DNA from: Chryseomicrobium excrementi
Lineage (GTDB): Bacteria; Bacillota; Bacilli; Bacillales_A; Planococcaceae
NCBI RefSeq assembly: GCF_002798305.1
Contig: NZ_PCGR01000001.1
Coordinates: forward strand, 186,001 to 250,000
Direction: 5' to 3'
DNA length: 64,000 bases
Part shown: piece after piece, positions 27,911 to 41,024 of the stretch
Layout: the number at the start of each line of letters is the position of its first letter
Position numbering within the stretch: the first letter of the stretch is position 1
Made by a program: the position numbers and the translations under genes
Notes under the pieces: model-generated
The model's input: only the letters and a program-made list of their open reading frames with translations
The model's database searches: none
Told to the model about the DNA's origin: nothing

Positions 27911-29679
27911 AACGCACACATACATGTGGCACCATTACAAAAGAAGAAATTTCACAGCAAGTAGAACTGATCGGTTGGGTACAAAAACGCCGTGACCTAG
28001 GGGGACTGATTTTCGTTGACATGCGCGACCGCACAGGAATCGTGCAAGTCGTATTCAACCCAGATTTCTCACAAGAAGCGATTCAGAAAGCGGACAAACT
28101 TCGCAGTGAGTTTCTGATTTCTGTAAAAGGAACGGTCGTAGCTCGTGATGAGAAGCAAGTGAATACCTCTATGAAAACAGGTGAAATCGAAGTTCAAGTG
28201 AATGAACTTACAGTGATCAACGAATCAAAGACGCCTCCATTTGCAATCGAAAATCAAACAGATGTAAATGAAGATCTTCGTCTGAAACACCGCTACTTAG
28301 ATCTTCGCCGTCCGGTTATGTACGATACGTTCAAAATGCGTTCAGATATTACAAAAACAGTACGTAACTTCTTAGCAGATGAAGGATTCTTAGAAGTTGA
28401 AACACCTATTTTGACAAAATCGACTCCAGAAGGCGCACGTGACTATCTAGTTCCAAGTCGAGTACACGAAGGCGAGTTCTATGCATTGCCACAATCCCCA
28501 CAACTGTTCAAACAAATGTTGATGGTGTCTGGATTTGAGCGTTATTTCCAAATTGCCCGTTGTTTCCGAGATGAAGATTTACGTGCTGACCGTCAGCCGG
28601 AATTCACTCAAATCGATATGGAGATGAGCTTCATGTCCATGGACGAAATCATTGAACTGAATGAGCGTCTGATGAAGCAAGTGATGAAAGATGTAAAAGG
28701 AATCGACGTGCAAACGCCGTTCCCTCGCATGGATTATCAAGAAGCGATGGCGCGTTTCGGTTCAGATAAGCCAGATGTTCGTTTTGGGCTTGAACTGCAA
28801 GACCTTCAAACGATTGCTGAGACTTCAGATTTCGGCGTCTTTAAAAACGCAGTAGCAAACGGTGGCCAAGTAAAAGGAATCGCTGTGAAAGGTGCTGCAG
28901 CAGATTACTCTCGTAAAGATATCGATGCGCTTGGTGAATTTGCAGGTCGTTACGGTGCGAAGGGTCTTGCTTGGTTAAAAGTTGAAGAAGATGGCGTGAA
29001 AGGACCTATCGCTAAATTCTTCCCTGAACAAAAAGGGGAGGAGCTGATTGCAGCAATGCAAGCGGAGCCAGGAGACTTGCTACTCTTTGTAGCAGATCAA
29101 CCAGCAGTGGTGGCGGACGCTCTTGGAGCTCTTCGTATGAAATTCGGAAAAGAGCGCAATCTGATCGATGAATCTAAATTTGCTTTCCTGTGGGTCGTAA
29201 ACTGGCCATTATTTGAATACGATGGAGAACTAGGTCGCTATTTTGCTGCGCACCATCCGTTCACTCGTCCTGCTGATGAAGATGCAGCGCTATTAGACAC
29301 GGACCCTGCAAATGTTCGGGCTCAAGCCTATGACTTAGTGTTAAACGGCTTCGAACTTGGTGGTGGGTCACTTCGAATCTACGAGCGCGAGATGCAGGAA
29401 AAAATGTTCCGCACGCTTGGCTTCAGCGATGAAGAAGCGAAAGAACAGTTTGGTTTCTTGCTTGAAGCATTTGAATACGGGACGCCTCCTCATGGTGGTG
29501 TAGCATTTGGTCTTGACCGCTTAGTGATGCTTTTAGCAGGTCGTACAAATCTTCGTGACACGATTGCATTCCCCAAAACGGCAAGTGCAAGCTGTGTCCT
29601 TACAGATGCACCAAGCCCGGTTGCTGAAAACCAGTTGAAGGATCTTCATGTAGCGGTCCTTTCACAGAATAATCAGTAA
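27907..29679 (+). CDS. aspS: Aspartyl-tRNA synthetase
   Basis: Class II synthetase with N-terminal OB anticodon-binding domain (about 1-110), motif 2 ([20 protein letters not shown]), a bacterial GAD insertion (about 290-410) and motif 3 ([15 protein letters not shown]). 590 residues, the bacterial type. The start overlaps the hisS stop (ATGA). Whether it is discriminating, or also charges tRNA-Asn, cannot be decided here. Confidence 0.97.
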   Translation: MKRTHTCGTITKEEISQQVELIGWVQKRRDLGGLIFVDMRDRTGIVQVVFNPDFSQEAIQKADKLRSEFLISVKGTVVARDEKQVNTSMKTGEIEVQVNELTVINESKTPPFAIENQTDVNEDLRLKHRYLDLRRPVMYDTFKMRSDITKTVRNFLADEGFLEVETPILTKSTPEGARDYLVPSRVHEGEFYALPQSPQLFKQMLMVSGFERYFQIARCFRDEDLRADRQPEFTQIDMEMSFMSMDEIIELNERLMKQVMKDVKGIDVQTPFPRMDYQEAMARFGSDKPDVRFGLELQDLQTIAETSDFGVFKNAVANGGQVKGIAVKGAAADYSRKDIDALGEFAGRYGAKGLAWLKVEEDGVKGPIAKFFPEQKGEELIAAMQAEPGDLLLFVADQPAVVADALGALRMKFGKERNLIDESKFAFLWVVNWPLFEYDGELGRYFAAHHPFTRPADEDAALLDTDPANVRAQAYDLVLNGFELGGGSLRIYEREMQEKMFRTLGFSDEEAKEQFGFLLEAFEYGTPPHGGVAFGLDRLVMLLAGRTNLRDTIAFPKTASASCVLTDAPSPVAENQLKDLHVAVLSQNNQ

Positions 29680-29696
29680 ACAGTTGTTGTTAACTG

Positions 29697-29725
29697 TTGC
29701 AAGCGGTAAAATTCTGTGCTACTAT
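29697..29725 (+). promoter_or_regulatory. 6S RNA promoter
   Basis: TTGCAA at 29697-29702 and TACTAT at 29720-29725, 17-nt spacer, ending about 10 nt before the 6S closing stem. Confidence 0.55.
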
Positions 29726-29734
29726 AACGGTAAT

Positions 29735-29920
29735 ACGAATCCTGATGTGTTCGTGACTTGTTAATCGATTTTGACCGAACATTTTATCGTCGGGAGTCCG
29801 ACTTTCACAATAAAGAGCATGCCATCTCGGTGGACGCTTCGGCGTTGTGAAGAGGACACCCACCTGCTGAGTGCGGGTTCAAAACGATAGCTTTACAGAG
29901 ACGGCACGCTTGGGATTCGT
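29735..29920 (+). ncRNA. ssrS: 6S RNA
   Basis: RNA that mimics an open promoter and sequesters sigma-A RNA polymerase. The ends pair: ACGAATCC (29735-29742) with GGATTCGT (29913-29920). Internal landmarks shared with Bacillus 6S are the 5' CCTGATGTGTT, the central GCATGCCATCTCGG arm and 3' GACGGCACGCTT. The location between aspS and tcdA matches the B. subtilis bsrA (ssrSA) gene. A terminator follows ~18 nt on. Confidence 0.88.
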
Positions 29921-29937
29921 CTTCTTATTGAATGCTA

Positions 29938-29967
29938 CCCCTTCAGTATCTTGCTGAAGGGTTTTTT
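29938..29967 (+). terminator. Terminator after 6S RNA
   Basis: CCCTTCAG-tatcttg-CTGAAGGG followed by TTTTTT. Confidence 0.88.
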
Positions 29968-30012
29968 AACGGAGTAAATCCGACTAATCAACTAACCTTT
30001 GGAGTGAATTAC

Positions 30013-30789
30013 ATGTTGCATCAATTTTCAAGAAATGAATTAGCTATTGGAAGAGAAGGCTTGGATCTTCTGAAGAACACAACCGTTGCTATTTTAGGAA
30101 TCGGTGGAGTCGGATCGTTTGCTGCTGAAGCTTGTGCTCGAAGTGGAGTGGGGCGCATTATTTTGGTGGACAAAGATAACGTAGATATCACAAACATCAA
30201 CCGCCAGCTTGTTGCCTATCTTTCTACTGTAGGGAAGAGTAAATCTGCCATCATGAAAGACCGGATTGCGGATATCAATCCAGACTGTGAAGTCATCGAT
30301 ATGCATATGTTTTACACGGAAGAAACGTACGAGCAGTTCTTTGACCTTGGTATCGATTATGTGATTGATGCATCAGACACTATCATTTACAAAGTGCATC
30401 TGATGAAAGAATGTTTGAAGCGTAATATTAAGATCATCTCGAGTATGGGTGCTGCAAACAAAATGGACCCAACTCGTTTCCGTATTGCGGACATCTCGAA
30501 GACACATACGGATCCGATTGCGAAGGTCATCCGTACGAAGCTTCGTAAAGAAGGAATTAAAAAAGGGATTCCAGTTATTTTCTCAGATGAGAGTCCGATT
30601 GTAGTGCGTGAGGATGTAGTGAAGACAGTAGGGAAGCCAGAAGCAGAGATACGTAAGGCGAAGATGCCTCCGAGCTCGAATGCATTTGTTCCTTCGGCTG
30701 CGGGGTTGATTGCAGCGAGCTGGGTAATTCGTGATATTTTAGAGCCGGTTGAAATTCAGACCGTTATGGATGTTAAATCGAAGAAGTAA
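30013..30789 (+). CDS. tcdA: tRNA threonylcarbamoyladenosine dehydratase
   Basis: E1-like ATP-dependent enzyme that cyclises t6A to ct6A in tRNA. ThiF/MoeB Rossmann motif GIGGVGSFAAEACARSG (about 36-52), DKDNVDITNINRQ and the KxxxM stretch IKIISSMGAANKMDP are present. The ATG at 30013 is chosen because GGAGTG precedes it; an in-frame extension to 29932 would overlap the 6S terminator. 258 residues. Convergent with rarA. Confidence 0.93.
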   Translation: MLHQFSRNELAIGREGLDLLKNTTVAILGIGGVGSFAAEACARSGVGRIILVDKDNVDITNINRQLVAYLSTVGKSKSAIMKDRIADINPDCEVIDMHMFYTEETYEQFFDLGIDYVIDASDTIIYKVHLMKECLKRNIKIISSMGAANKMDPTRFRIADISKTHTDPIAKVIRTKLRKEGIKKGIPVIFSDESPIVVREDVVKTVGKPEAEIRKAKMPPSSNAFVPSAAGLIAASWVIRDILEPVEIQTVMDVKSKK

Positions 30790-30826
30790 CAAAAAAGGTG
30801 TTCGCAACTGCGAGCACCTATTTTAA
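30790..30826. terminator. Bidirectional terminator, tcdA and rarA
   Basis: AGGTGTTCG-caactg-CGAGCACCT; AAAAAA on the left gives a T-run for the minus-strand rarA, and ATTTTAAT serves tcdA less well. Confidence 0.75.
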
Positions 30827-30833
30827 TACAAAA

Positions 30834-32123
30834 TCATTTCTTCTTTTTAAAGGATTCGAGCTTGTGATAGATAGAAGCAAGGCGTTTCTCTTCTCCAGCT
30901 TCTACAGGCTCGTAAAAGTGCGTGCCAACTAGCTTGTCTGGCAAATACGTCTGATCGACCCAGCCACCAAACGACCCCACCTTAGTGTCGTGTGGATACT
31001 GATAGCCAACATGACCTAAGGCTTTAGCGCCTCCATAGTGCGCGTCTCGCAAGTGAAGAGGAATGTCCCCGGTTTTTCCAGCATGAATTCCAGCAATTGC
31101 CGCATCGAGTGCTTTATAAGCCGAATTGGATTTCTCAGATAAACACATTAATACCACGGCATTTGCAAGCGGGATGCGAGCTTCTGGTAATCCTAGACGT
31201 TCGGCTGCTTGGATGGCAGCTAACACTTGACCTCCAACAGCAGGGTTAGCTAGACCGATATCTTCGTACGCGATCACAAGTAATCTTCGAGATAGTGCCA
31301 CTAAGTCTCCGCTTTCCAGTAAATGAGCTGTGTAGTAGAGAGCTGCATCGGTGTCGCTACCTCGAATCGATTTTTGAAGTGCGGATAGCAGGTTATAGAA
31401 ATGACTGCCTTTTTTATCTCCGAATACCCCAATACGTGAAGCGAGCTGTTCTACAAGAGAATCCTCAATCAGAATCTTTCCATCTTCTTCATCAGAAGCT
31501 TCGACAATGGATTCAAGTAAAGTTAATGCTTTCCTAGCGTCTCCATTTGATGCCTCAGCTATCTGAGTGATTTGAGATTCTGTGATGACAATGTCCATCT
31601 TGCCAAGGCCCTTGTTTTCGTCTTCAAGTGCTCGACGTAAAAGCTTCTCCATGTCAGGTTGCTCAATGCGCTTCAGTTGCTTAATTTCTCCGCAGCGTGA
31701 CCGAATAGCAGGATTGACATCATGGTATGGATTCTCCGTAGTCGCTCCAATCAAAACAATGGACCCGTTCTCCACATGGGGAAGCAAGGTGTCTTGCTGT
31801 AGTTTATTGAAGCGATGGATCTCATCTAAAAATAATAATACTTTTCCGGTTAAACGAGATTCTTTGACGACATCTTCAATATCTTTTTTTCCCGAGGTCG
31901 TGGCATTTAGTGCAATAAAGGGAAGATTTGAAGATCCCGCGATGGCATAAGCAAGTGACGTCTTCCCGATACCTGGTTCACCGTAAAGTAACATAGACGG
32001 GACGTGTCCGTTGCGTATCATTTGGTATAAACCGGTTGTAGGGCCTATAATATCTTGTTGACCCACAATCTCTTCAAGCTTCTGAGGTCGCATGCGAAAT
32101 GCGAGGGGTTCTCCTGATGCCAT
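30834..32123 (-). CDS. rarA: Replication-associated recombination AAA+ ATPase RarA (MgsA)
   Basis: Clamp-loader-like ATPase acting at stalled forks. Walker A GEPGIGKTSLA (about 47-57), Walker B LLFLDEIHRFN, GATTENPYHDVNPA sensor, and the C-terminal tetramerisation domain (RGSDTDAALYYTAHLL; YEDIGLANP; AHYGGAKALGHVGYQYPHD). AGGAGG lies 7 nt before the ATG at 32123, so the upstream in-frame ATG is not used. 429 residues. Confidence 0.95.
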   Translation of the reverse strand: MASGEPLAFRMRPQKLEEIVGQQDIIGPTTGLYQMIRNGHVPSMLLYGEPGIGKTSLAYAIAGSSNLPFIALNATTSGKKDIEDVVKESRLTGKVLLFLDEIHRFNKLQQDTLLPHVENGSIVLIGATTENPYHDVNPAIRSRCGEIKQLKRIEQPDMEKLLRRALEDENKGLGKMDIVITESQITQIAEASNGDARKALTLLESIVEASDEEDGKILIEDSLVEQLASRIGVFGDKKGSHFYNLLSALQKSIRGSDTDAALYYTAHLLESGDLVALSRRLLVIAYEDIGLANPAVGGQVLAAIQAAERLGLPEARIPLANAVVLMCLSEKSNSAYKALDAAIAGIHAGKTGDIPLHLRDAHYGGAKALGHVGYQYPHDTKVGSFGGWVDQTYLPDKLVGTHFYEPVEAGEEKRLASIYHKLESFKKKK

Positions 32124-32257
32124 GCAGACACCTCCTATTACGAACATTTGTACTTCTTAGTGTACCAAAGATGACAGGTCATTTCATCGAAAATCCCTTG
32201 CTAGGTATGCTATACTTGTAGCGGAAAAGTTAACTAATGAACGGACGGTGTCAGGAG

Positions 32258-32680
32258 ATGAAAATCTCAACTAAAGGCCGCTATGGCCTCACAATTATGA
32301 TTGCATTAGCTAAAAATGAAGGAGAGCGACCGCTGTCACTTCGCCAAATTGCTGCAGACCACGACTTATCGGAAGCGTACCTAGAGCAAATCGTTTCACC
32401 ACTTCGCAACACGGGCTTAGTGAAAAGTGTTCGTGGGGCTTACGGTGGCTATAAACTCGCCAAACCATCAGAGGAAATCACAGCTGGTGATGTGATTCGT
32501 GTTTTAGAAGGACCAATTCAACCGGTCGAAGGCATTGAGGACGAAGCTCCCGCACAACGCGAACTTTGGATTCGTATTCGTGATGCCGTGAAAAATGTAT
32601 TAGATACAACGACTATTCGCGACCTGGCCGATCATTCAGACGATCCGTTCACGTCGGACGCATACATGTTTTATATTTAG
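32258..32680 (+). CDS. cymR: Rrf2-family cysteine metabolism repressor CymR
   Basis: Global regulator of sulfur and cysteine genes, working with CysK. Starts MKISTKGRYGLTIMIALAK; the wHTH (LRQIAADHDLSEAYLEQIV) and wing (GLVKSVRGAYGGYKLA) are typical. It has no cysteine, so it is the CymR type rather than the Fe-S IscR type. 140 residues. AGGAG abuts the ATG with no spacing, which is unusual; an in-frame ATG at 32237 has no better site. First of cymR-iscS-mnmA. Confidence 0.92.
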   Translation: MKISTKGRYGLTIMIALAKNEGERPLSLRQIAADHDLSEAYLEQIVSPLRNTGLVKSVRGAYGGYKLAKPSEEITAGDVIRVLEGPIQPVEGIEDEAPAQRELWIRIRDAVKNVLDTTTIRDLADHSDDPFTSDAYMFYI

Positions 32681-32691
32681 GAGAGGTTCTT

Positions 32692-34961
<2,270 letters not shown>

Positions 34962-34967
34962 TCAGCA

Positions 34968-35624
34968 ATGAATTGGAATGAAACTGGCATCCACGCGATG
35001 CACACTGGAGACTACGAAGAAGCAGCGAAAGCATTCACGCAAGCTATCGAAGAGAACCCGGAAGAAGCTGTAGGGTACATCAACTTTGGCAACTTGCTAG
35101 CTATTATGAATGATGCGGAACGTGCAGAGCGCTTCTTTCAAAAGGCCTTGTCTTTAGACGAGACAGCTGCAACTGCTTATTATGGTCTTGCCAACTTGTA
35201 CTACAACTCGGAACGTTTCGAAGAAGCGGCGAAGCTCTATGAGCGTGCGATTCGCAACAATCTAGAAGGTGCTGACGGACATTACATGCTGTCAAAGTCT
35301 CTACAAATGACGGATGAACTGAAGCTCGCACTTCCTTACGCACAACGCGCGAATGAGCTTTCACCGGAAGATGACGAAATCACACTTCATTATGCGATTT
35401 TGCTAGCATCTAACGAGCTATTCGATCAAGCCAAGCCTTTGCTTGAGGACTTGATTGAACGCGAGCCTGAGCACGCAGACGCGCATTATAACTTAGGAGT
35501 CCTGTATGCGTTGACACAAGAAGATGCAGCGCCTGCGCTTCTTCACTTAGACAAAGCGCTAGAAATCGAACCAAACTATGACCAAGCACGTTATATGGCA
35601 GATATGATCAGATTACGAAACTAA
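34968..35624 (+). CDS. Tetratricopeptide-repeat protein
   Basis: A 218-residue protein built of about six TPR units with the classical G-Y...A...F...A pattern (for example GDYEEAAKAFTQAIEENPEE and FEEAAKLYERAIRNN). No enzymatic domain. Equivalent by position to B. subtilis yrrB between trmU and recD2. Likely a protein-interaction scaffold; the partner is unknown. Confidence 0.88.
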   Translation: MNWNETGIHAMHTGDYEEAAKAFTQAIEENPEEAVGYINFGNLLAIMNDAERAERFFQKALSLDETAATAYYGLANLYYNSERFEEAAKLYERAIRNNLEGADGHYMLSKSLQMTDELKLALPYAQRANELSPEDDEITLHYAILLASNELFDQAKPLLEDLIEREPEHADAHYNLGVLYALTQEDAAPALLHLDKALEIEPNYDQARYMADMIRLRN

Positions 35625-35640
35625 TACCGGAGGCGATCGG

Positions 35641-38031
35641 ATGACGGAACGAAATGAAGACAAATTGTTTATTTCGGGTCGGCCGATTGTCTCCATTTTT
35701 CATAATGAAGATAATCTGTACTCGATTCTTAAAGTGAAGATCAAATCGACGAATACGAATTACACCGATAAAGAAGGCATCATCGTCGGGTACTTCCCAA
35801 AGCTCTCAACAGATGAAAGTTACACGTTTTATGGACAGCTTAAGAACCACCCTCGCTACGGACAGCAGTTTACTGTGGATACATTTGTGCGAGACAAGCC
35901 GGATTCTGTGCGTGGAGTCGTTCACTACCTATCTTCTGACTTATTCCCTGGGATCGGGCCAAAGACTGCTCAGACAATCGTAAAGAAACTCGGGGAGAAT
36001 GCCCTACAGCAAATCCTCGACAATCCGGACGTGTTGAAATCCGTTCCGCGTCTGACAAAAGACAAACAACAGACGATCATCCAAGGTCTGCAAGAGAACC
36101 ATGGGATGGAACGGATCATGGTACAACTGAACGAATGGGGATTCGGTCCTCAGCTGTCGATGAAGATCTATCAGATCTACCGCGAACAGACTTTAGAGAA
36201 GCTTAACGACAATCCCTACCGTTTGATTGAAGATGTCGAAGGTGTCGGGTTTGGTCGTGCCGATGAACTTGGTGCTCAACTCGGAATCGAAGGCGTCCAC
36301 ACAGATCGTCTAAAAGCCGGAATCTTGTATCTACTTAATCAAGCCTCTCTTTCAGAAGGACATATTTTTGTTCCTACTGAACAATTGCTTGAAGATGTGA
36401 AAAGACTGCTCGAAAAATCTCAGGCTGCTGAAATCAACTATGAATCTCTAGCTCAAGCTGTTATCGAACTCGGAGAAGAGAGCAAGATCGTGGTAGAGCA
36501 GAACCGTATCTACATGCCGTCTCTCTATTTCTCAGAAGTCGGTATTGCAACTAAGACGGAGCGGCTGTTACAAACAAAGTTCAAAGGATTCAAAAAGAAA
36601 CTCATCAATGAATCCCTAACTTCTATTGAAGCCGACTTTGGAGTGACGTATGCACCGACGCAAAGGAAAGCGATTGAGATGGCGCTGAACAACCAGATCT
36701 CAATTTTGACCGGGGGACCAGGAACGGGAAAAACGACCGTAGTTCGTGCCATTGTTGAACTGTATGCCGATTTGAATGGTCTGTCACTAGATCCAAAAGA
36801 ATGGGCAAAAGAGGGCAAGCCGTTTCCGATAGCTCTAGCAGCTCCAACAGGCCGAGCGGCGAAGCGACTTAGTGAATCTACCGGACTTCCTGCCATGACT
36901 ATTCACCGTCTGCTAGGCTTCACGGGACAAGATACTGAAGACATTGAAGGGCGCCCGGTGGAAGCAAGCTTGATCATCATCGATGAGACGTCTATGCTTG
37001 ATTGTTGGCTCGCGCATCAATTGCTAAAGGCCGTACCTGAAACTTCGCAAGTAGTTTTAGTTGGCGACCAAGATCAACTGCCACCCGTAGGTCCAGGACA
37101 AGTACTGAAAGACTTACTCGCAAGTAGGCGAATCCCAGTAGTGGAGCTTCAGGATATCTACAGACAAGCTGAAGGCTCATCCATCATTGAACTCGCACAT
37201 GCAATGAAATCGGGTAAGACGACTCATGACTTGCTATCAAAAACAAAAGATCGCTCGTTTATCCCAGCTTCAGCTGACCAGATTCCAAAAGTCGTGGAAC
37301 AAGTCGTATCTAGTGCACTTGCAAAAGGCTTTACAATTCGAGATTTACAAGTGCTTGCCCCAATGTACAGAGGACCTGCGGGCATCGATGCCCTCAATAA
37401 AATGATTCAAGAGATGGTCAACGCCAATCCAGATGGCTCTCGAAAAGAGATGGTATTTGGGGACGCAGTGTACCGTATCGGCGATAAAGTATTACAGCTA
37501 GTGAATCAGCCAGAATCGAACGTCTTTAACGGAGATATGGGAGAAGTCATCAGTATCTTTAAAGCGTCTGAGAACGTGGAGAAGAAAGAATTAATGATTG
37601 TATCGTTTGATGGCATCGAAGTCACTTATGAAAAATCCGATCTCAGCCAGTTGACACTTGCGTACTGCTGCTCGGTCCACAAATCGCAGGGCAGTGAGTT
37701 CTCTATGGTCATCTTGCCCGTCACCAAAGGCTATATGAAGATGCTGCGACGCAATTTACTGTATACCGCAATCACGCGTGCTAAAAACTATTTAATTCTT
37801 TGTGGAGATCCACAAGCATTTCAACTAGGGATTGAACGTAACGATGACAACTTACGTTTCACCACACTGATTGAGCGCTTGACGCCGGATGCGCAACCAA
37901 TTGAAGTCGATTTGGATTCACAAGACAGAGACTACGTGTTAAATGAAGAGACGGTCCTGTCCATTCATCCAATGATTGGAATGGAAGGTGTCACACCAGA
38001 GCAATTTCTTACACAAGAGATTGACAGTTGA
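35641..38031 (+). CDS. recD2: ATP-dependent DNA helicase RecD2
   Basis: Superfamily 1B 5'-3' helicase of organisms lacking RecBC-type RecD. N-terminal OB-like domain (about 1-80), helix-hairpin-helix region (FPGIGPKTAQTIVKKLG about 103-119; VEGVGFGRADELG), then motor motifs GGPGTGKTTVVRA, APTGRAAKRL, IIDETSML, GDQDQLPPVGPGQ and the C-terminal VHKSQGSEF and YTAITRAKNYLIL. 796 residues. Its last codons carry the alaS promoter -35. Confidence 0.95.
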   Translation: MTERNEDKLFISGRPIVSIFHNEDNLYSILKVKIKSTNTNYTDKEGIIVGYFPKLSTDESYTFYGQLKNHPRYGQQFTVDTFVRDKPDSVRGVVHYLSSDLFPGIGPKTAQTIVKKLGENALQQILDNPDVLKSVPRLTKDKQQTIIQGLQENHGMERIMVQLNEWGFGPQLSMKIYQIYREQTLEKLNDNPYRLIEDVEGVGFGRADELGAQLGIEGVHTDRLKAGILYLLNQASLSEGHIFVPTEQLLEDVKRLLEKSQAAEINYESLAQAVIELGEESKIVVEQNRIYMPSLYFSEVGIATKTERLLQTKFKGFKKKLINESLTSIEADFGVTYAPTQRKAIEMALNNQISILTGGPGTGKTTVVRAIVELYADLNGLSLDPKEWAKEGKPFPIALAAPTGRAAKRLSESTGLPAMTIHRLLGFTGQDTEDIEGRPVEASLIIIDETSMLDCWLAHQLLKAVPETSQVVLVGDQDQLPPVGPGQVLKDLLASRRIPVVELQDIYRQAEGSSIIELAHAMKSGKTTHDLLSKTKDRSFIPASADQIPKVVEQVVSSALAKGFTIRDLQVLAPMYRGPAGIDALNKMIQEMVNANPDGSRKEMVFGDAVYRIGDKVLQLVNQPESNVFNGDMGEVISIFKASENVEKKELMIVSFDGIEVTYEKSDLSQLTLAYCCSVHKSQGSEFSMVILPVTKGYMKMLRRNLLYTAITRAKNYLILCGDPQAFQLGIERNDDNLRFTTLIERLTPDAQPIEVDLDSQDRDYVLNEETVLSIHPMIGMEGVTPEQFLTQEIDS

Positions 38032-38050
38032 CAGCTACTTTCGGTATGAT
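38021..38050 (+). promoter_or_regulatory. alaS promoter
   Basis: TTGACA at 38021-38026 (inside the end of recD2) and TATGAT at 38045-38050, 18-nt spacer. Confidence 0.75.
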
Positions 38051-38057
38051 AAGTGGC

Positions 38058-38296
38058 AGAAAAGATAAATCGATGACGAAAAGAGTACATAGTGTACCGG
38101 TCTAGAAAGAAGCCCCTCGGCTGCAAGGGTTTCCGAACGTCCACTATGGAAAGCTACTTCCGAGTGCAGGCTAAAACCTGCCGTACCCGCCACGTTACGG
38201 CATATTGAGATGCAGAGAATGTTCTCTGCAACTTAGGGTGGTACCGCGAATGCAAAGCTTTCGTCCCTTTGGGGATGAGGGCTTTTTCTTTTTTCG
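38058..38296 (+). promoter_or_regulatory. T-box riboswitch controlling alaS
   Basis: AGTA at 38084-38087, stem CATAGTG/CACTATG (38088-38094 and 38142-38148), then the specifier-loop strand GAAAGCTA with the alanine codon GCT at 38153-38155. T-box AGGGTGGTACCGCG at 38235-38248, and a terminator AAAGC...CGTCCC-ttt-GGGGATG...GGCTTTTT. The specifier agrees with the downstream gene. Confidence 0.95.
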
Positions 38297-38322
38297 TCTG
38301 GAAAATAAAGGAGGACACAAAG

Positions 38323-40950
38323 ATGAAAGCTTTAACTGGTAACGATATTCGCCGTTTGTATTTGGAATTTTTTATTGAAAAAGGACACCAAGTCGAGCCG
38401 AGCGCTCCACTAGTTCCAATCAATGACCCGTCACTTCTATGGATCAACTCAGGTGTCGCAACACTCAAAAAATATTTTGATGGTCGTGTTGTCCCTGAGA
38501 ACCCACGTATTACGAATGCACAAAAATCGATTCGTACAAACGACATCGAGAACGTAGGAAAAACGGCGCGTCACCATACGTTCTTCGAGATGCTTGGAAA
38601 CTTTTCGATTGGGGATTACTTCAAGAAGGAAGCCATTCATTATGCGTGGGAATTCTTGACAGACAAGCGCTGGATGGGCTTCAACCCTGAACTATTATCC
38701 GTAACGGTACACCCAGAAGATGAAGAGGCGTATGCAATTTGGAGAGACGAAGTAGGAGTGCCTGAGTCACGCATCATCCGTCTGGAAGGGAACTTCTGGG
38801 ATATCGGAGAAGGCCCAAGTGGACCGAACTCGGAAATCTTCTACGATCGTGGCGAAAAGTACGGCAATGATCCACAAGATCCTGAGCTGTACCCAGGTGG
38901 AGAAAATGAGCGTTATCTAGAAATCTGGAACTTGGTGTTCTCTCAGTTCAACCACAATCCAGACCATACGTATACACCACTTCCAAAACAAAACATTGAT
39001 ACAGGAATGGGTCTTGAGCGTATTACTTCTGTAGTACAAGACGTGCCGACAAACTTTGATACAGACTTGTTCATGCCAATCATCAAGCAAACGGAAGAAA
39101 TCAGTGGCAAGACATACGGCGAGTCAAAAGAGCAAGACGTCGCATTCAAAGTCATTGCTGACCACATCCGTACCGTAGCCTTTGCTATTGGAGATGGTGC
39201 ACTTCCTTCAAATGAAGGCCGTGGTTATGTACTTCGTCGTCTACTTCGCCGTGCGGTCCGTTTTGCGAAACAGTTAGGCATCGAAAAGCCCTTCCTATTT
39301 GAACTTGTACCAGTTGTTGGCGAATTGATGGAAGTCTTCTATCCAGAGGTCAAACAAAAAGAAGCGTTCATCAAACGCGTCATCAAGACAGAAGAAGAGC
39401 GTTTCCATGAGACACTTGCAGATGGTTTATCTATCTTGTCTCGTGCAGTAGAAGAGCAGAAAACTTTGGGCTCTTCAGTCGTTCCCGGAACAACCGTCTT
39501 CACTCTTTATGACACATATGGTTTCCCGGTAGAGTTGACAGAAGAGTATGCAGAAGAGGCTGGAATGACCATCGACCGTGAAGGCTTCGATCTAGAGATG
39601 GACGGTCAACGTACACGAGCTCGTGCAGCGCGTCAAAACGTCGATTCGATGCAGGTTCAATCGGAAGTGTTCGCGTCCATTCAAGATGACAGTGAGTTCA
39701 TCGGCTATGACCATTTAAAGACACTTGGCAAAGTTTCGACTATTGTTTTAGGTGCTGAGAAAGTAGATTCAGCAACTGAAGGAGACGAAGTAAAGCTTGT
39801 GCTTGATCGTACTCCTTTCTATGCAGAGAGCGGTGGTCAGATTGCGGATATCGGAACCATTTCAAACGACCATTTCCTAGGTCGCGTGAAAGATGTTCAG
39901 AAAGCTCCGAACGGTCAAAACTTGCACTCGGTCGTCATTGAATCTGGTGAACTGAAAGTCGGTATGGAAGTAACGGCTCAAGTGGACGCAGAGCTTCGTT
40001 CGAAGACAATCAAAAACCACTCAGCGACACACTTGTTGCATCAAGCATTAAAAGATATTTTAGGAACGCATGTCAACCAAGCAGGTTCTTATGTAGGTCC
40101 AGACCGCTTACGTTTTGACTTCTCACACTTTGGTCAAGCAACGAAAGAAGAGCTTGAGCAAGTAGAGCGTATCGTCAACGAGAAGATCTGGGAATCAACT
40201 CCTGTTGTCACAGGATTCCATTCTATTGACGAAGCCAAACAACGAGGAGCTATGGCGCTGTTCGGTGAAAAATACGGAGATATCGTACGCGTTGTAGAGA
40301 TGGGCGACTATTCATTAGAGCTTTGTGGAGGCTGTCACGTCTCAACAACTGCTGAAATTGGCGTCTTTAAAATCGTCTCTGAAGGCGGAATCGGTGCAGG
40401 GACTCGCCGTATTGAAGCGGTCACAGGTCAAGCTGCTTATGAGTTAATGAAAGAAGAAGAAGCACGTCTTGCAGAAGCAGCTGCTCTTATCAAATCGCAG
40501 CCTCGTGAGATCGTTTCGAAAGTAGAAGCTCTACTTGCAGAAGTGAAACAGCTTCAAAAAGAGAACACGTCTCTATCTGCGAAGCTATCTAGCAACCAAG
40601 CAGGTGAATTGTTAGCTGCTGTCCGTGATGTGAACGGGGTGACTGTATTGACTGCCAAGGTCGATGCAAAAGACAACAACCAACTACGTCAACTTGTAGA
40701 TGATTTGAAACAAAAATTAGGTTCTGGGGTTGTAGTTTTGGGTGCCGTTGCAGGAGAGAAAGTGATAATCGCAGCTGGAGTTACAAAAGATCTTGCTGGA
40801 GACCGTGCGCATGCTGGAAACTTAGCGAAGCATGTAGCGGAACAGTGCGGAGGTAAAGGCGGCGGTCGCCCAGACTTTGCTATGGCTGGCGCGAAAGACG
40901 GTTCTAAGCTTGAAGAGGCACTGAAATCCATTGACGAACTAGTGAAATAA
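38323..40950 (+). CDS. alaS: Alanyl-tRNA synthetase
   Basis: Class II synthetase with class-specific editing domain. N-terminal catalytic core ([35 protein letters not shown]), editing-site HSATHLLHQ (about 567-575) and [13 protein letters not shown], and a C-terminal oligomerisation DHHA1 region (about 730-875). 875 residues. AAAGGAGG before the ATG at 38323. Regulated by the T-box leader directly upstream. Confidence 0.97.
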   Translation: MKALTGNDIRRLYLEFFIEKGHQVEPSAPLVPINDPSLLWINSGVATLKKYFDGRVVPENPRITNAQKSIRTNDIENVGKTARHHTFFEMLGNFSIGDYFKKEAIHYAWEFLTDKRWMGFNPELLSVTVHPEDEEAYAIWRDEVGVPESRIIRLEGNFWDIGEGPSGPNSEIFYDRGEKYGNDPQDPELYPGGENERYLEIWNLVFSQFNHNPDHTYTPLPKQNIDTGMGLERITSVVQDVPTNFDTDLFMPIIKQTEEISGKTYGESKEQDVAFKVIADHIRTVAFAIGDGALPSNEGRGYVLRRLLRRAVRFAKQLGIEKPFLFELVPVVGELMEVFYPEVKQKEAFIKRVIKTEEERFHETLADGLSILSRAVEEQKTLGSSVVPGTTVFTLYDTYGFPVELTEEYAEEAGMTIDREGFDLEMDGQRTRARAARQNVDSMQVQSEVFASIQDDSEFIGYDHLKTLGKVSTIVLGAEKVDSATEGDEVKLVLDRTPFYAESGGQIADIGTISNDHFLGRVKDVQKAPNGQNLHSVVIESGELKVGMEVTAQVDAELRSKTIKNHSATHLLHQALKDILGTHVNQAGSYVGPDRLRFDFSHFGQATKEELEQVERIVNEKIWESTPVVTGFHSIDEAKQRGAMALFGEKYGDIVRVVEMGDYSLELCGGCHVSTTAEIGVFKIVSEGGIGAGTRRIEAVTGQAAYELMKEEEARLAEAAALIKSQPREIVSKVEALLAEVKQLQKENTSLSAKLSSNQAGELLAAVRDVNGVTVLTAKVDAKDNNQLRQLVDDLKQKLGSGVVVLGAVAGEKVIIAAGVTKDLAGDRAHAGNLAKHVAEQCGGKGGGRPDFAMAGAKDGSKLEEALKSIDELVK

Positions 40951-41024
40951 GTTCCTTCTTTTTCCGTCATGGGGTATACTAGAACTACAGTTCCATGAGG
41001 TGGATAGGAAGGGTGTTGGTAACT

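Noticed and set aside
38154-38546. Minus-strand ORF of 130 codons at the alaS leader
   Set aside because: Covers the T-box and the alaS 5' coding region in antisense; no family resemblance.
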